NCBI GenBank assembly: GCA_022563255.1
Contig: JADFNS010000008.1
Coordinates: 20,994-84,993, forward strand
Reading direction: 5' to 3'
Length of the DNA stretch: 64,000 nucleotides
Source of the DNA: Pseudomonadota bacterium
GTDB lineage: Bacteria > Pseudomonadota > Gammaproteobacteria > Steroidobacterales > Woeseiaceae
The notes beneath the pieces were generated by a model. It saw only the letters and a list, made by a program, of their open reading frames with translations, had not been told where the DNA came from and made no database searches. Position 1 is the stretch's first letter, and every line of letters begins with the position of its first letter. Positions 38,938 to 50,583 of this stretch are shown here, one piece after another. A program made the position numbers and the translations under genes.

Positions 38938-40152
38938 TTAACGAATCAGATTGTTGATCTCGAAAATCGGCAACAGCATTGCCAGAACAATGGTCAGAAC
39001 AATGCCGCCCATCAACACGATCACCAACGGTTGCAATATACCAAGTAACGTGGCGATAAGCCCATTGACTTCACGTTCCTGACCGGTCGCCGCCCGCGAC
39101 AGCATTTCTTCCAGTTTGCCGCCAGCTTCACCGCTGGATATCAGGTGGATCATCATCGGCGGAAACAACTTGCTCGCCGCCAATGACTTACTGATAGGCG
39201 CGCCCTCCTTGACCCGGACGGTCGCTTCCACGACGGCGTCACGCATCGGCAGATTTTCAATAACCTCCGCGGAAATCTTAAGCGCCTCAAGGATGGGCAC
39301 GCCGCTGCCAGCGAGAATACTCAGGGTTCGCGTAAATCGTGCCGTGTTGATGCCTCGCGTCAGCTTGCTGGATATTGGCATCGTCAACAAGAAGCGATGG
39401 TAGCTGCGACGCGGTCCTTCGTGCTGCAATAGGCGCCATATGCCGTACGCAATCGCCGCGATGCCAATGAGCAGGGACAACCAGTGGTTTTGCAGAAAAT
39501 CGCTGGTCGCGATCAGGCCGCGCGTCAGGCCCGGCAGTTCAGCGGCCCTGCTTTCGAAAACTCCGACAATCTTCGGTACGACCGTCGCGAGCATGAACGC
39601 GATGATGCCAATGGCCATAACGATGAGCGCAATTGGATAGACCATCGCGTTGGTGATATTTTGTCGTAGCACCTGCCGTGATTCGGTGTAGTCGGCGAGT
39701 CGCTCAAGAACGATATCAAGATGACCGGATTGTTCCCCGGCGCCAACAGTCGCTCTGTACAGTTCGGGAAAAGCCTGCGGGAACTCACTGAGTCCGTCCG
39801 CGAGCGTGTAACCTTCCATGACCTTTGATCGCACGCCGAGCAGGATGCTTTTAGTGCGCGGTTTTTCGTTCTGTTGCGAAACCGCAAGCAGCGATTCCTC
39901 CAACGGCATGCCCGATTGTGACAATGACGCCAGCTGCCTTGTGATCAGCGCCAGTTCTGCCGAGGAGATGCCCTTGCGCAGCGAAAAACTCCGCTGTCGG
40001 CGGGCTTCTTTTTGTGCGACTTCCGTAACGCTGAGCGGTATCAGGTCGCGATCGCGCAGCAATTGCCGGATGTGCTTCGGCGTATCGCCTTCAAGCAAGC
40101 CCTTGGCCTGCTTGCCGGCCTGGTCCATTGCGACGTATTCAAATGCTCCCAT
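38938..40152 (-). CDS. gspF: Type II secretion inner-membrane protein GspF
   Basis: MGAFEYVAMDQAGKQAKGLLEGDTPKHIRQLLRDRDLIPLSV, LISSGEAGGKLEEMLSRAA. Confidence 0.95.
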   Translation of the reverse strand: MGAFEYVAMDQAGKQAKGLLEGDTPKHIRQLLRDRDLIPLSVTEVAQKEARRQRSFSLRKGISSAELALITRQLASLSQSGMPLEESLLAVSQQNEKPRTKSILLGVRSKVMEGYTLADGLSEFPQAFPELYRATVGAGEQSGHLDIVLERLADYTESRQVLRQNITNAMVYPIALIVMAIGIIAFMLATVVPKIVGVFESRAAELPGLTRGLIATSDFLQNHWLSLLIGIAAIAYGIWRLLQHEGPRRSYHRFLLTMPISSKLTRGINTARFTRTLSILAGSGVPILEALKISAEVIENLPMRDAVVEATVRVKEGAPISKSLAASKLFPPMMIHLISSGEAGGKLEEMLSRAATGQEREVNGLIATLLGILQPLVIVLMGGIVLTIVLAMLLPIFEINNLIR

Positions 40153-40170
40153 CAGTGTTTGATCACGGCA

Positions 40171-41700
40171 TTAGTCTTCGCGAGTTACGCGCAGGACTTC
40201 GTCGAGCGTCGTGCGGCCGAGCAGTACCTGCCGTCGTCCGTCGGCACGAATACCTGGACTAATAGTGCGCGCGTAACGTTCGAATTCTTGTTCGCTGATG
40301 TTTTCATGAATCATTTCCCGCATGCGGTCGTCGAGAGTAATCAATTCATAAATGCCGGTACGCCCGGCGAACCCGCGATTGCCGCCGCTTCCAGGTTTGT
40401 ACAGCGTGGGAGGCTGCGCGGGATCCACGCCAAGTATTCCACACTCATACTCCGTTGCCGTGTAGGGAATTTTAGTTTCCGCGTCGAGTACGCGCACCAG
40501 GCGTTGCGCCAGTACGCCTATCAGGCTGGATGACAACAAATAGGGTGCGACGCCCATGTCGCGCAGTCGGGTAACGGCGCCGCTGGCCGTATTGGTGTGC
40601 AAGGTCGACAGCACCAGGTGGCCTGTCAGGCTTGCCTGGACTGCAATTTCCGCCGTCTCAATGTCGCGAATTTCACCGACCATGACGACATCCGGGTCCT
40701 GACGCAATATGGCCCGCAGACCCCGTGCGAACGTCATTTTGACTTTGGTATTCACCTGCGTCTGGCCGATTCCGTCGATCAGGTATTCGATGGGGTCTTC
40801 GACCGTCATGATGTTGCGGGTATTGTCATTGATGCGAGCGAGCGCCGCATACAATGTTGTCGTCTTGCCGGAACCGGTTGGGCCGGTGACGAGAATAATG
40901 CCGTGCGGTTTGTGAATGAGTGCGTCGGTGGACTTCATGGCAATCTCATCCATGCCGAGCGACTTGAGGTCGAGTCGTCCTGCCTGCTTGTCGAGCAAGC
41001 GCAGCACCACTCTTTCGCCGTGGCCCGACGGAATTGTCGACACACGAACGTCGACAGCGCGTCCGGCAATCTTCAGTGAAATACGGCCGTCCTGGGGCAA
41101 GCGTTTCTCTGCGATATCCAGCCGGGACATTACCTTGATACGGGATACCACGAGCGGGGCCAGGGCGCGACGTGTATGCAGGATCTCTCGCAGCACGCCA
41201 TCGACGCGAAAACGAACATTGAGACGGTTTTCAAAAGTCTCGATATGAACGTCCGAGGCATTTTCCTTGATCGCCGCAGTGAGTACAGCATTGATGAAAC
41301 GAATGATCGGCGCGTCGTCGTCGCTTTCCAACAGGTCGGACGGTTCCAGATGTTGCGCAACCTGATTGAGGTCAAAATCGTCATCGAGTCCATCAACCAT
41401 CTGCGCCGCGTCGGTGTCACTTTGCTCGTAAGTTTCCTGTAAAAGACCGTCAAAAATATCTTCCGACACGCGCGATAATTTCAATGGCACGCCCGCGAAG
41501 CGTCGCGCCTCTGCGAGGCTCAGCGGCGATGCGCCGCTGCGGTAAACCGCCTCTCCGCGTTTGTTGTCCAACTCGTGAATCAGAACGCCGTGGCGTTTGG
41601 CAAACGAAAAGGGCAGCGTTCGACGCGCCGTTCCGGCTGTCTCGTCGCCGGCATCTACCGCGGGTTTGTTATTCGCCGCCATCGTCCGAGCCATCATCAA
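40171..41700 (-). CDS. gspE: Type II secretion ATPase GspE
   Basis: VTGPTGSGKTTTLYAAL, EDPIEYLIDGIGQTQVN, LRAILRQDPDVVMVGEIRDIETAEIAVQASLTGHLV. Exact start among several Met codons uncertain. Confidence 0.95.
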   Translation of the reverse strand: MMMARTMAANNKPAVDAGDETAGTARRTLPFSFAKRHGVLIHELDNKRGEAVYRSGASPLSLAEARRFAGVPLKLSRVSEDIFDGLLQETYEQSDTDAAQMVDGLDDDFDLNQVAQHLEPSDLLESDDDAPIIRFINAVLTAAIKENASDVHIETFENRLNVRFRVDGVLREILHTRRALAPLVVSRIKVMSRLDIAEKRLPQDGRISLKIAGRAVDVRVSTIPSGHGERVVLRLLDKQAGRLDLKSLGMDEIAMKSTDALIHKPHGIILVTGPTGSGKTTTLYAALARINDNTRNIMTVEDPIEYLIDGIGQTQVNTKVKMTFARGLRAILRQDPDVVMVGEIRDIETAEIAVQASLTGHLVLSTLHTNTASGAVTRLRDMGVAPYLLSSSLIGVLAQRLVRVLDAETKIPYTATEYECGILGVDPAQPPTLYKPGSGGNRGFAGRTGIYELITLDDRMREMIHENISEQEFERYARTISPGIRADGRRQVLLGRTTLDEVLRVTRED

Positions 41701-43615
41701 GCGGCGGAATCATCGGGCGCGGCGTGCCGGGCATGAGTGGTATCGATTCCCCCTGCTGACCCAATTGCACGTCGCGAATAAAGTTGTATTTGGCATTGGT
41801 TTCAAATGCCGTTGTTGCGGCATCGCGTAATATCGTGGCGCGAATGAAAATCATTAAATTGGTTTTGACCATCTCGGTCTTGCGAACCCGGAAAAAATTG
41901 CCGATGAACGGTATTTTGCCGAGTATCGGTATGCGTTGATCGCTCTCACGTAGCACGTCTTCCAGCAGACCTCCGAGTACGAGAATTTCGCCATCGTCGA
42001 CGATGACCGTGGTTTTGATAAGGCGCTGATTCGTAATCAGATCGACTGCTCCGGCAGCGGACTGGGCGATGCTTGAGACCTCCTGAAAAATATCCAGAAC
42101 GAGCGCGTCGCCCTCGTTGATGTGCGGCGTAATTGTCAGCTTCACCCCGATCTGCTGGCGGTTAATGGTCTGGAACGGATTGACGGAACCGTCGGTGCCG
42201 CCTGTATTGGTGAAGGAGCCGGTCACGAACGGCACTTCCTGACCGACGTTGAGGGTGGCCTCTTCGTTGTCGGTTGTTACGATCGAGGGCGTGGAAATGA
42301 TGTTGGTGTTTGCTTCGCCTTCCAGTGCCCGCAGGATCGCGGCAAAGCTCAGGCCGGTATCGGAAATTCGACCGATGCCGATCGTTATGCCTTCCCCGAT
42401 GACTGCCGATGGATCGGTGCCGCCGCCAATGGCCGTGCCGAGTTGCAGGACACCGCCCAAGAAGTCTGGAAAATTGGTCAGGGCGACAGGAGCATTGGAG
42501 CCGCTGGACGCGACGCCCCAGGAAATACCGAATTCATTTTTTCGATCTGAGATGACTTCGACGATAATCGCCTCAACAAGAACTTGTGCACGACGAATAT
42601 CGAGTTTGTCCACTATCTGCATCAGCGAGCGCATCATCTTGGGAGGTGCGTTGACGACGATGGCATTTGTCTGGGGATCAGCCCAAACACTGATATTGTC
42701 GGGTCGGCCGGTACCTGCCGGCTGCCCGGCAGCCGTCGCTGCCTGACTGGTGAAGTGGGTCTGAAGTTTTGCAGCAAGTTCCTCGGCATCTGCATAACGC
42801 AGATAACGAACTTGCGTGTCGCCACCGTTTTCCAGCGGCGTGTCGAGATGGGCTATCAGGGCGCGTAGACGCAGTCGATCCGATTTGTCGCCGCCAATCA
42901 GCACGCTGTTGGTACGAGAATCGGCGACCAGGTTGATGGTCAGGGGCGCACCATCGGCACGTTTGGTTTGCGTTAACGAGGTCATAATGCGGACGATTTC
43001 AGTGGCCGACGCATTTTGCAGAACCACGACTTCTATTTCATCATCGCTCGCCAGATCAATACGGCGAATTATGCTGATCATGCGCTGCAGGTTTGCTGCT
43101 CGGTCGGAGATGATCAACATGTTCGACCCCGCATGGGCGACCATGTGCCCGTACTGCGGAATCAACGGGCGCAGTATCGGCACAAGCTGCGCTGCGTTGA
43201 TGTTCCTGACGTGGATGACCTGTGTGACCATGTCATCCGGACCTGCCGCGCTGCGCGTGTTAATAGGGCCCGCAAATTGCCTCGCGGTTGCGTCGGGTAA
43301 AATCTTGATGATGTCGCCGCTCGTGATCGCGACATAGCCATGCACCTGCAGTATCGACAGAAATGCCTCGTAAAACGCCTCTCGCGACATCGGGGCCGAG
43401 GACAGCAAAGTGACTTTGCCAGTGACGCGCGGGTCAATTATGAAGTTCTTGCCCGTCAATTCGCTGACCGCTTCAATGACTTTGCGAATATCGGCGTCTT
43501 TCCAGTTCAGCGTGATTTCGGCATCCTGAGCATAGGCAGCAGCTGCGATGGTCAGGGCAAGAGTCGCCAGTAATAACCGAAAATTATTGCGTTTGAATTT
43601 CGTGGCCTGGATCAT
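41669..43615 (-). CDS. gspD: Type II secretion secretin GspD
   Basis: Signal peptide, LNWKDADIRKVIEAVSELTGKNFIIDPRVTGKVTL, secretin domain VPFVTGSFTNTGG. Confidence 0.95.
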   Translation of the reverse strand: MIQATKFKRNNFRLLLATLALTIAAAAYAQDAEITLNWKDADIRKVIEAVSELTGKNFIIDPRVTGKVTLLSSAPMSREAFYEAFLSILQVHGYVAITSGDIIKILPDATARQFAGPINTRSAAGPDDMVTQVIHVRNINAAQLVPILRPLIPQYGHMVAHAGSNMLIISDRAANLQRMISIIRRIDLASDDEIEVVVLQNASATEIVRIMTSLTQTKRADGAPLTINLVADSRTNSVLIGGDKSDRLRLRALIAHLDTPLENGGDTQVRYLRYADAEELAAKLQTHFTSQAATAAGQPAGTGRPDNISVWADPQTNAIVVNAPPKMMRSLMQIVDKLDIRRAQVLVEAIIVEVISDRKNEFGISWGVASSGSNAPVALTNFPDFLGGVLQLGTAIGGGTDPSAVIGEGITIGIGRISDTGLSFAAILRALEGEANTNIISTPSIVTTDNEEATLNVGQEVPFVTGSFTNTGGTDGSVNPFQTINRQQIGVKLTITPHINEGDALVLDIFQEVSSIAQSAAGAVDLITNQRLIKTTVIVDDGEILVLGGLLEDVLRESDQRIPILGKIPFIGNFFRVRKTEMVKTNLMIFIRATILRDAATTAFETNAKYNFIRDVQLGQQGESIPLMPGTPRPMIPPLDDGSDDGGE

Positions 43616-44547
43616 TTCGTTTGCTTGCCCTTCAGATCGAGTTGACTGGTTTTCAGGACAAGAGTTTGCGTTTGTCCGTTACGCTCAACGGTGACCGTAA
43701 CCTGTTCCGCTGTCCCCAGCGATTGGAATATCTGCATAGCCTGAGTCGGGTCGAGCAGCGACTGCCCGTCAATATCCATGATGATGTCACCGGGGCGCAG
43801 CCCAAGTGCCGCGAATTGTTTGCGATCACGACCGGGATAAACGCGGTATCCGGCCGGTCGTCCGTTGCGCATATACGGTGTCGGGCGAATCACATCGGTA
43901 AGCTTCGTCAGATTTTGCGAGACGATAGCCTGAATACTCTGCGAGTTGCCTCCGAACTGTCGATTCAGGCCGGTGACTCTGCGCGTGCTGCTGACCGGGT
44001 AGGTCTTGAACTCGCGTGGCAACTTCAAGTTCGTTAGCACGCCTTTCTCATTCAGCACGACTCGGTCGGCATACACGGCGTGCAAAGAAGCGCCGGAGCT
44101 GATGATATCGCCAATGGAGTAGACCGTTTGATCGCCGCCGCCTACCGAGATTATGGCGACGGAGAAATCCGGCAGATCCGACGCCACCGTTCCATTCAAT
44201 GTCAGGTCAGACAGCTGCGTATCCGCGAGTCCATCGTTCGCTTCCACCGCGGGCTTCGGACCGGCCGACATTGCGTCCGCGACGCCAAACAGGTGCGATT
44301 TCGCGATTGCGTGGACATCCGCCGATACGCCCGATGACAGGATTATGTCAGGTAGTGACGCGGGCAAAGGCACGGCGACTCCGGCCGCGTTGCCCGGCAC
44401 CAGCACCCAGATCATCCGGGCCAGCTGCCAACCGATCAGAACGACCAGCAACAGGCTGACCAGGGGCGGCAACAAGTCGTTTGCGGCGCTAATGGCTTTG
44501 CCGCTATCGACATTCCTGAGATTCGACCAATAGGCTCTTGAAATCAT
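43612..44547 (-). CDS. gspC: Type II secretion protein GspC (HR + PDZ domains)
   Basis: TM near N-terminus, LTLNGTVASD HR domain, PDZ-like YRVYPGRDRKQFAALGLRPGDIIMDIDG. Confidence 0.92.
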   Translation of the reverse strand: MISRAYWSNLRNVDSGKAISAANDLLPPLVSLLLVVLIGWQLARMIWVLVPGNAAGVAVPLPASLPDIILSSGVSADVHAIAKSHLFGVADAMSAGPKPAVEANDGLADTQLSDLTLNGTVASDLPDFSVAIISVGGGDQTVYSIGDIISSGASLHAVYADRVVLNEKGVLTNLKLPREFKTYPVSSTRRVTGLNRQFGGNSQSIQAIVSQNLTKLTDVIRPTPYMRNGRPAGYRVYPGRDRKQFAALGLRPGDIIMDIDGQSLLDPTQAMQIFQSLGTAEQVTVTVERNGQTQTLVLKTSQLDLKGKQTK

Positions 44548-44674
44548 GGCTAGTGGAGCTATTTAGTGTAGCTGACTTCCTATTAACGTAGCGACCCGAT
44601 CATACGGGTTGAACTGCAACACGAACAAGCAGATTATTGACTTTTAAGAAAAATATCCCTTCGAAGCCCAGATT

Positions 44675-45004
44675 ATGAGTGAGCGTCCCACCGACATAGA
44701 GCGTCATGAAAGCTTCGATCTGGCCGTCGAGGAGGAACGACCGAAGCTAAAACCGCCGTCGCTGTATCGTGTCGTCCTGATCAACGACGATTTCACGCCC
44801 ATGGAATTCGTTGTCGACATTCTGGAGTCTATTTTTGCTATGGAGCGTACGCGTGCAACGCAGGTGATGCTGGAGGTGCATACGAAGGGCAAGGGCATTT
44901 GCGGTTTGTTCAGTTACGAAATCGCGGAGACGAAGGTGGCGCAGGTCATAAGCATGGCAGACCAGCATCAACACCCGTTGCTGTGTACCATGGAAGAGTC
45001 CTAA
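44675..45004 (+). CDS. clpS: ATP-dependent Clp protease adaptor ClpS
   Basis: [21 protein letters not shown] ... [14 protein letters not shown]. Confidence 0.97.
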   Translation: MSERPTDIERHESFDLAVEEERPKLKPPSLYRVVLINDDFTPMEFVVDILESIFAMERTRATQVMLEVHTKGKGICGLFSYEIAETKVAQVISMADQHQHPLLCTMEES

Positions 45005-45026
45005 AGAGGATGACGAGGCACGAATC

Positions 45027-47300
45027 ATGTTGAGCAGTGAGCTCGAATTTTGCCTGAATGAGGCGTTTCAGAGAGCGAAGGATTACCGTCATGAATTCAT
45101 GACGGTGGAGCACCTGCTGCTGGCGTTGCTGGATATACCGAGCGTGCACAAGATTCTGCGGGCCTGTGATTCCAATATCCCCGAGCTGCGCCGGCAACTC
45201 GTCGAATGCATCGATGAGCAAACGCCGTTGCTCGCGGACGATAATGATGCCGAAGTGCAGCCGACGCTGGGTTTTCAGCGTGTCCTGCAACGTGCTGTTT
45301 ATCACGTGCAATCAAGTGGCAAGAAAGAGGTTACGAGCAGCAACGTCTTCGTCGCGATATTTTCCGAGAAACAATCTCAAGCCGTTTACTATCTCGGCCT
45401 GCAGGACATCTCCAGACTTGATGTTGTGAATTATATTTCCCACGGTCTGCCGCAAGTGTCCAGTGAGGGCAGTAGCGAGGAAGGAGAGCCCCAGCTCGAA
45501 TCCGAGCAAGAGCGCGAGTTGTCGTCGCTGCAAAAATTCGCCACGAATCTCAATGAACGCGCGCGGCAGGGCAAGATTGATCCATTGATTGGCCGCGAGT
45601 TGGAAATCGAACGCACGGTTCAGATTCTTTGCCGCCGCCGCAAGAACAATCCGCTATATGTCGGTGAGGCGGGTGTTGGCAAGACCGCCCTGGCGGAGGG
45701 TCTGGCGCGACTGATTACCGAAGGGAAGGTGCCTGAGGTGCTGTCGGACAGCACGATCTATGCGCTGGATATGGGCGCGCTGATAGCGGGCACCAAATAT
45801 CGTGGCGACTTCGAGAAACGACTGAAAGGCGTCATCGCGGAGATTCGGGAAGACCCGGGGGCGATCCTTTTTATTGATGAAATTCACACGATTATCGGAG
45901 CGGGGGCCGCATCCGGCGGCGTCATGGATGCGAGCAATTTGATCAAGCCGGCGCTTGCAAACGGCGAAATGCGCTGCATCGGGTCGACGACCTACGCCGA
46001 ATATCGCGGCGTTTTCGAGAAGGACCACGCGTTGGCGCGGCGCTTCCAGAAAATCGACGTTCCAGAGCCCAGCATCGAAGAAACAGGCGCCATTTTGCGA
46101 GGGTTGAGGTCTCGCTTCGAGGAACATCACGGCATCAAGTACGATGATGCAGCGCTTGATGCGGCGGTGGCGCTGTCGGCCAAGCACATCAACGACCGTT
46201 TCCTTCCGGACAAGGCCATCGACGTCATGGACGAAGCCGGCGCCAACCTGCGTCTCAAACCGGCGGCCGAACGCAGCACGCGTGTGACCGTTGAACTGGT
46301 TGAAAATATCGTTGCCAAGATGGCGCGCATCCCGACCAAGAGCGTATCGACTTCGGATCGTGACGCGCTGCGCACGCTGGAACGCGATCTCAAACTGACA
46401 ATCTTTGGTCAGGACAAGGCCATTGAGGCGCTGAGCGGGGCGATCAAGATGGCCCGTTCCGGATTGCGCGAAGACGACAGGCCGATCGGCGCTTTTCTCT
46501 TTGCGGGTCCCACGGGCGTTGGCAAGACCGAAGTGACCAAGCAACTGGCGATGATCATGGGTGTGGAGCTTATCCGCTTCGACATGTCCGAATACATGGA
46601 GCGCCATACCGTGTCGCGGCTCATCGGCGCGCCGCCGGGGTATGTTGGCTTCGATCAGGGCGGATTGTTGACGGAGGCCGTCAACAAAAATCCGCATGCC
46701 GTCGTATTGCTCGACGAAATCGAGAAAGCGCACCCGGACGTTTTCAATCTTTTGTTGCAGGTGATGGATCACGGTACGTTGACTGACAACAACGGTCGCA
46801 AAGCCGATTTTCGCAATATCATACTGGTCATGACCACCAATGCCGGCGCTCAGGAAATGAGCCGTGCATCCGTAGGTTTCACGCAGCAGGACCACAGCTC
46901 GGACGGCATGACGATCATCAAAAAATTGTTTTCGCCGGAATTCCGCAACCGGCTCGACGTGATCATTCAGTTTGCTTCACTGGACCCGATATCCGTCAAG
47001 CGCGTCGTTGACAAGCTGGTTGTCGAACTCGAAGCCAAGCTGGGAAATAACAATGTCACGCTGGAACTGGATGACGAGGCGCGCGACTGGATTGCCGAGC
47101 GCGGTTACGACCCGAAGATGGGCGCCAGACCGATGGCAAGAATTATTCAGGAGCAGATTAAACGGCCGCTGGCGGAGGAACTGCTGTTCGGCAGCCTTGC
47201 TGACGGCGGCCATGTGAAAATCACAGTTGGAGCGGACGGCGAACTGGCTCTGATTTCGGAACCGGTGCTCAAAGAGCTCGAACACCTGCCGGAAGGCTGA
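45027..47300 (+). CDS. clpA: ATP-dependent Clp protease ATP-binding subunit ClpA
   Basis: Two AAA modules GEAGVGKTALAEG and GPTGVGKTEVTKQ; downstream of clpS. Confidence 0.98.
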   Translation: MLSSELEFCLNEAFQRAKDYRHEFMTVEHLLLALLDIPSVHKILRACDSNIPELRRQLVECIDEQTPLLADDNDAEVQPTLGFQRVLQRAVYHVQSSGKKEVTSSNVFVAIFSEKQSQAVYYLGLQDISRLDVVNYISHGLPQVSSEGSSEEGEPQLESEQERELSSLQKFATNLNERARQGKIDPLIGRELEIERTVQILCRRRKNNPLYVGEAGVGKTALAEGLARLITEGKVPEVLSDSTIYALDMGALIAGTKYRGDFEKRLKGVIAEIREDPGAILFIDEIHTIIGAGAASGGVMDASNLIKPALANGEMRCIGSTTYAEYRGVFEKDHALARRFQKIDVPEPSIEETGAILRGLRSRFEEHHGIKYDDAALDAAVALSAKHINDRFLPDKAIDVMDEAGANLRLKPAAERSTRVTVELVENIVAKMARIPTKSVSTSDRDALRTLERDLKLTIFGQDKAIEALSGAIKMARSGLREDDRPIGAFLFAGPTGVGKTEVTKQLAMIMGVELIRFDMSEYMERHTVSRLIGAPPGYVGFDQGGLLTEAVNKNPHAVVLLDEIEKAHPDVFNLLLQVMDHGTLTDNNGRKADFRNIILVMTTNAGAQEMSRASVGFTQQDHSSDGMTIIKKLFSPEFRNRLDVIIQFASLDPISVKRVVDKLVVELEAKLGNNNVTLELDDEARDWIAERGYDPKMGARPMARIIQEQIKRPLAEELLFGSLADGGHVKITVGADGELALISEPVLKELEHLPEG

Positions 47301-47315
47301 TCAGAGCGTCCCTAG

Positions 47316-47534
47316 TTAACGCCCGCGATAAATGATCCGGCCTTTACTCAGATCGTAAGGCGTCAATTCGACTGTGACATTGTCGCCAGTAAGGATACGA
47401 ATGTAGTTCTTGCGCATTTTTCCTGAGATATGCGCAATCACAACGTGCCCGTTCTCGAGTTCAACTCGAAAAGTCGTGTTGGGCAGCGTCTCGGTTACGA
47501 CGCCCTCCATCTGAATGGCTTCTTCTTTCGCCAC
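47316..47534 (-). CDS. infA: Translation initiation factor IF-1
   Basis: [72 protein letters not shown] from GTG 47534. In-frame ATG at 47543 would add MKP. Confidence 0.95.
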   Translation of the reverse strand: MAKEEAIQMEGVVTETLPNTTFRVELENGHVVIAHISGKMRKNYIRILTGDNVTVELTPYDLSKGRIIYRGR

Positions 47535-47612
47535 GGGCTTCATTTCTCTGTTAGTGCTGAAAGGCTGGCGAATTGTGCAGAAACGGAATGGGTATTGCAA
47601 TGCGCAAACGCT

Positions 47613-48347
47613 TTAATCTGATAATAATTGGGAGCACGACATCGCGCGAGCCGGCCAGTTTTCAAATCGCAGGGCCGGGTGACACGCCGAATTGAGCCTT
47701 TGCGCGAAATCGCCGCGGGAAATACACCGCGCGCCGAGGCTCCTCAGGTGGCTGGACACAACCTGACAATCGAGCAACTCGAAGGCAGCGGAATCGAGCT
47801 GCCGAGCCAGTAGCAACAGTGCAATTTTCGATGCATTCGACGTCAGGCTGAACATGGATTCGCCGAAGAAGACCTTGCCAATGGCAAGGCCGTAAAGGCC
47901 CCCGCTGAGCTTTCCGGATTGCCAGACTTCGATGGAATGGGCCCATCCCAGTTTGTGCAACTGCTGGTAGGCCCGCATCATGTCCTGCGTGATCCATGTG
48001 CCTTGCTGTGAGCGCCGCGGACCGGCACAGGCGCGTACGACCTCGGCGAATGCCGTATTGACGCGAATTTCGGCTGTTGACCGCCGCAGTTCTCGCAGCG
48101 TGCGTCTGGATATATGCAAGTCGCCAGGCAGGAACACGCAGCGCGGGTTGGGTGACCACCACAAGAGGGGCTGGCCCTCTTCGTACCACGGAAAAATGCC
48201 TTTGCGATATGCGTACAAAAGGCGATCTGTGTTGAGGTCGCCGCCGGCGGCCAGCAAGCCCTCCGGCTCGCGCAGCGCGGCGGCTAGCGGCGGGAAGTTC
48301 TCAGGTGGATCGTCCGGACTGAGCCAAAAGACGCGGTGGCTGGTCAC
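47613..48347 (-). CDS. aat: Leucyl/phenylalanyl-tRNA-protein transferase
   Basis: GLLAAGGDLNTDRLLYAYRKGIFPWYEEGQPLLWWSPNPRCVF; GTG start overlapping the upstream stop. Confidence 0.95.
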   Translation of the reverse strand: MTSHRVFWLSPDDPPENFPPLAAALREPEGLLAAGGDLNTDRLLYAYRKGIFPWYEEGQPLLWWSPNPRCVFLPGDLHISRRTLRELRRSTAEIRVNTAFAEVVRACAGPRRSQQGTWITQDMMRAYQQLHKLGWAHSIEVWQSGKLSGGLYGLAIGKVFFGESMFSLTSNASKIALLLLARQLDSAAFELLDCQVVSSHLRSLGARCISRGDFAQRLNSACHPALRFENWPARAMSCSQLLSD

Positions 48348-49486
48348 GGCTGTTCGCCGGGATTCTTGTAGGGGCTGCGCGAGCCGACCGCATCGATATA
48401 TTTGTCGACGTCTTTCCCCTCTGCGTTCAGATATTGCTCGATAGCGCTGGCGAACTGCGGGTGCGCGAGCCAATGCGCCGACCACGTGGAGACAGGTGAA
48501 AAGCCGCGGCTTATCTTGTGCTCGCCTTGTGTCCCGGGCTCGAAGATCTGCTTGCCCGTCTCTATGCAGTAGTCGATGCCCTGGTAGTAGCAGGTCTCAA
48601 AATGCAGCGCGTCGAAATGACCGTCGCTGCCCCAATATCGGCCATACAGAATTTCCTCGCTTTCAAAGAACACAGCCGCGGCCACTGGCAACGCATCCAA
48701 TTCCGCAAGTATGACCAGTATTCCCTCGGGCATCTGTTCGCTAAGACCTCGAAAAAACGCTTCATTATAATAAGGCAAGGAGCCGCGCATCATGAACGTG
48801 CGACTGATCAATCGATACACAACCGACCACGTTTGCTCATCAATCTCCGCACCCTTAATGCGGCGAAACCGAATGCCGCTTTCCCGGACCTTGCGGCGGT
48901 CGCGGCGGGCTTTTTTGCGCTTGACGGAGGTGAACGTATCCAGAAATTCGTCGAAATTACGGTAGTCGTGGTTGTGCCAGTGAAATTGGCAGTCTTTGCG
49001 GATGAGCAGGCCTGCTTTTTGCAGCAGCGGAAGTTCCGCCTCTGACGGGAACTGCACATGCACGGACGAACAGCCGGTCTCCTTTGCCAATGCAATGGCG
49101 GCCCGCAGCAGGGCGCTGGCCGCCTCGGTATCCGCTGCATCGGCCAACAGCAACCGTCGACCTGGGGCTGGCGTAAACGGCGCTGCGGACACGAGTTTCG
49201 GGTAATAGCTGAGCCCGGCTTGCTCGTAGGCGTTGGCCCATGCCCAGTCGAATACGAATTCGCCCCAGGAGTGGCTCTTTTCATACAGTGGCATCGCGGC
49301 GCGCAGCCGGCCGCCTGCGGTGATCGTCAGATGGCGTGGCGACCAGCCGCGCTCGGGAGAGACGCAACCGGTTGCTTCCGCCAGGCACAGGAACTCGTGG
49401 CGTAAGAAAGGGCAGTCGGTGCCCAAGAGGTCATTCCAGTCATCGCGTGAAATTTCGGCGATACCGTGATGCACACAAACATCCAT
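48344..49486 (-). CDS. GNAT-fold acyltransferase (FemAB/DUF482-like)
   Basis: DWNDLLGTDCPFLRHEFLCLAEATGCVSPERGW ... YYQGIDYCIETGKQIFEPGTQGEHKISRGF. Confidence 0.85.
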   Translation of the reverse strand: MDVCVHHGIAEISRDDWNDLLGTDCPFLRHEFLCLAEATGCVSPERGWSPRHLTITAGGRLRAAMPLYEKSHSWGEFVFDWAWANAYEQAGLSYYPKLVSAAPFTPAPGRRLLLADAADTEAASALLRAAIALAKETGCSSVHVQFPSEAELPLLQKAGLLIRKDCQFHWHNHDYRNFDEFLDTFTSVKRKKARRDRRKVRESGIRFRRIKGAEIDEQTWSVVYRLISRTFMMRGSLPYYNEAFFRGLSEQMPEGILVILAELDALPVAAAVFFESEEILYGRYWGSDGHFDALHFETCYYQGIDYCIETGKQIFEPGTQGEHKISRGFSPVSTWSAHWLAHPQFASAIEQYLNAEGKDVDKYIDAVGSRSPYKNPGEQP

Positions 49487-49501
49487 CAGGATATGGCTAC
49501 C

Positions 49502-50524
<1,023 letters not shown>

Positions 50525-50583
50525 TTACCCGCGTGATGCGGATTGGCTCGTCGTTGGTCTAGTGTAGGGAAGTTGGAATCTTT

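Noticed and set aside
45654-46895. 413-aa minus-strand ORF opposite clpA
   Set aside because: Fully antisense to a strongly conserved gene; composition typical of a GC-rich shadow ORF.
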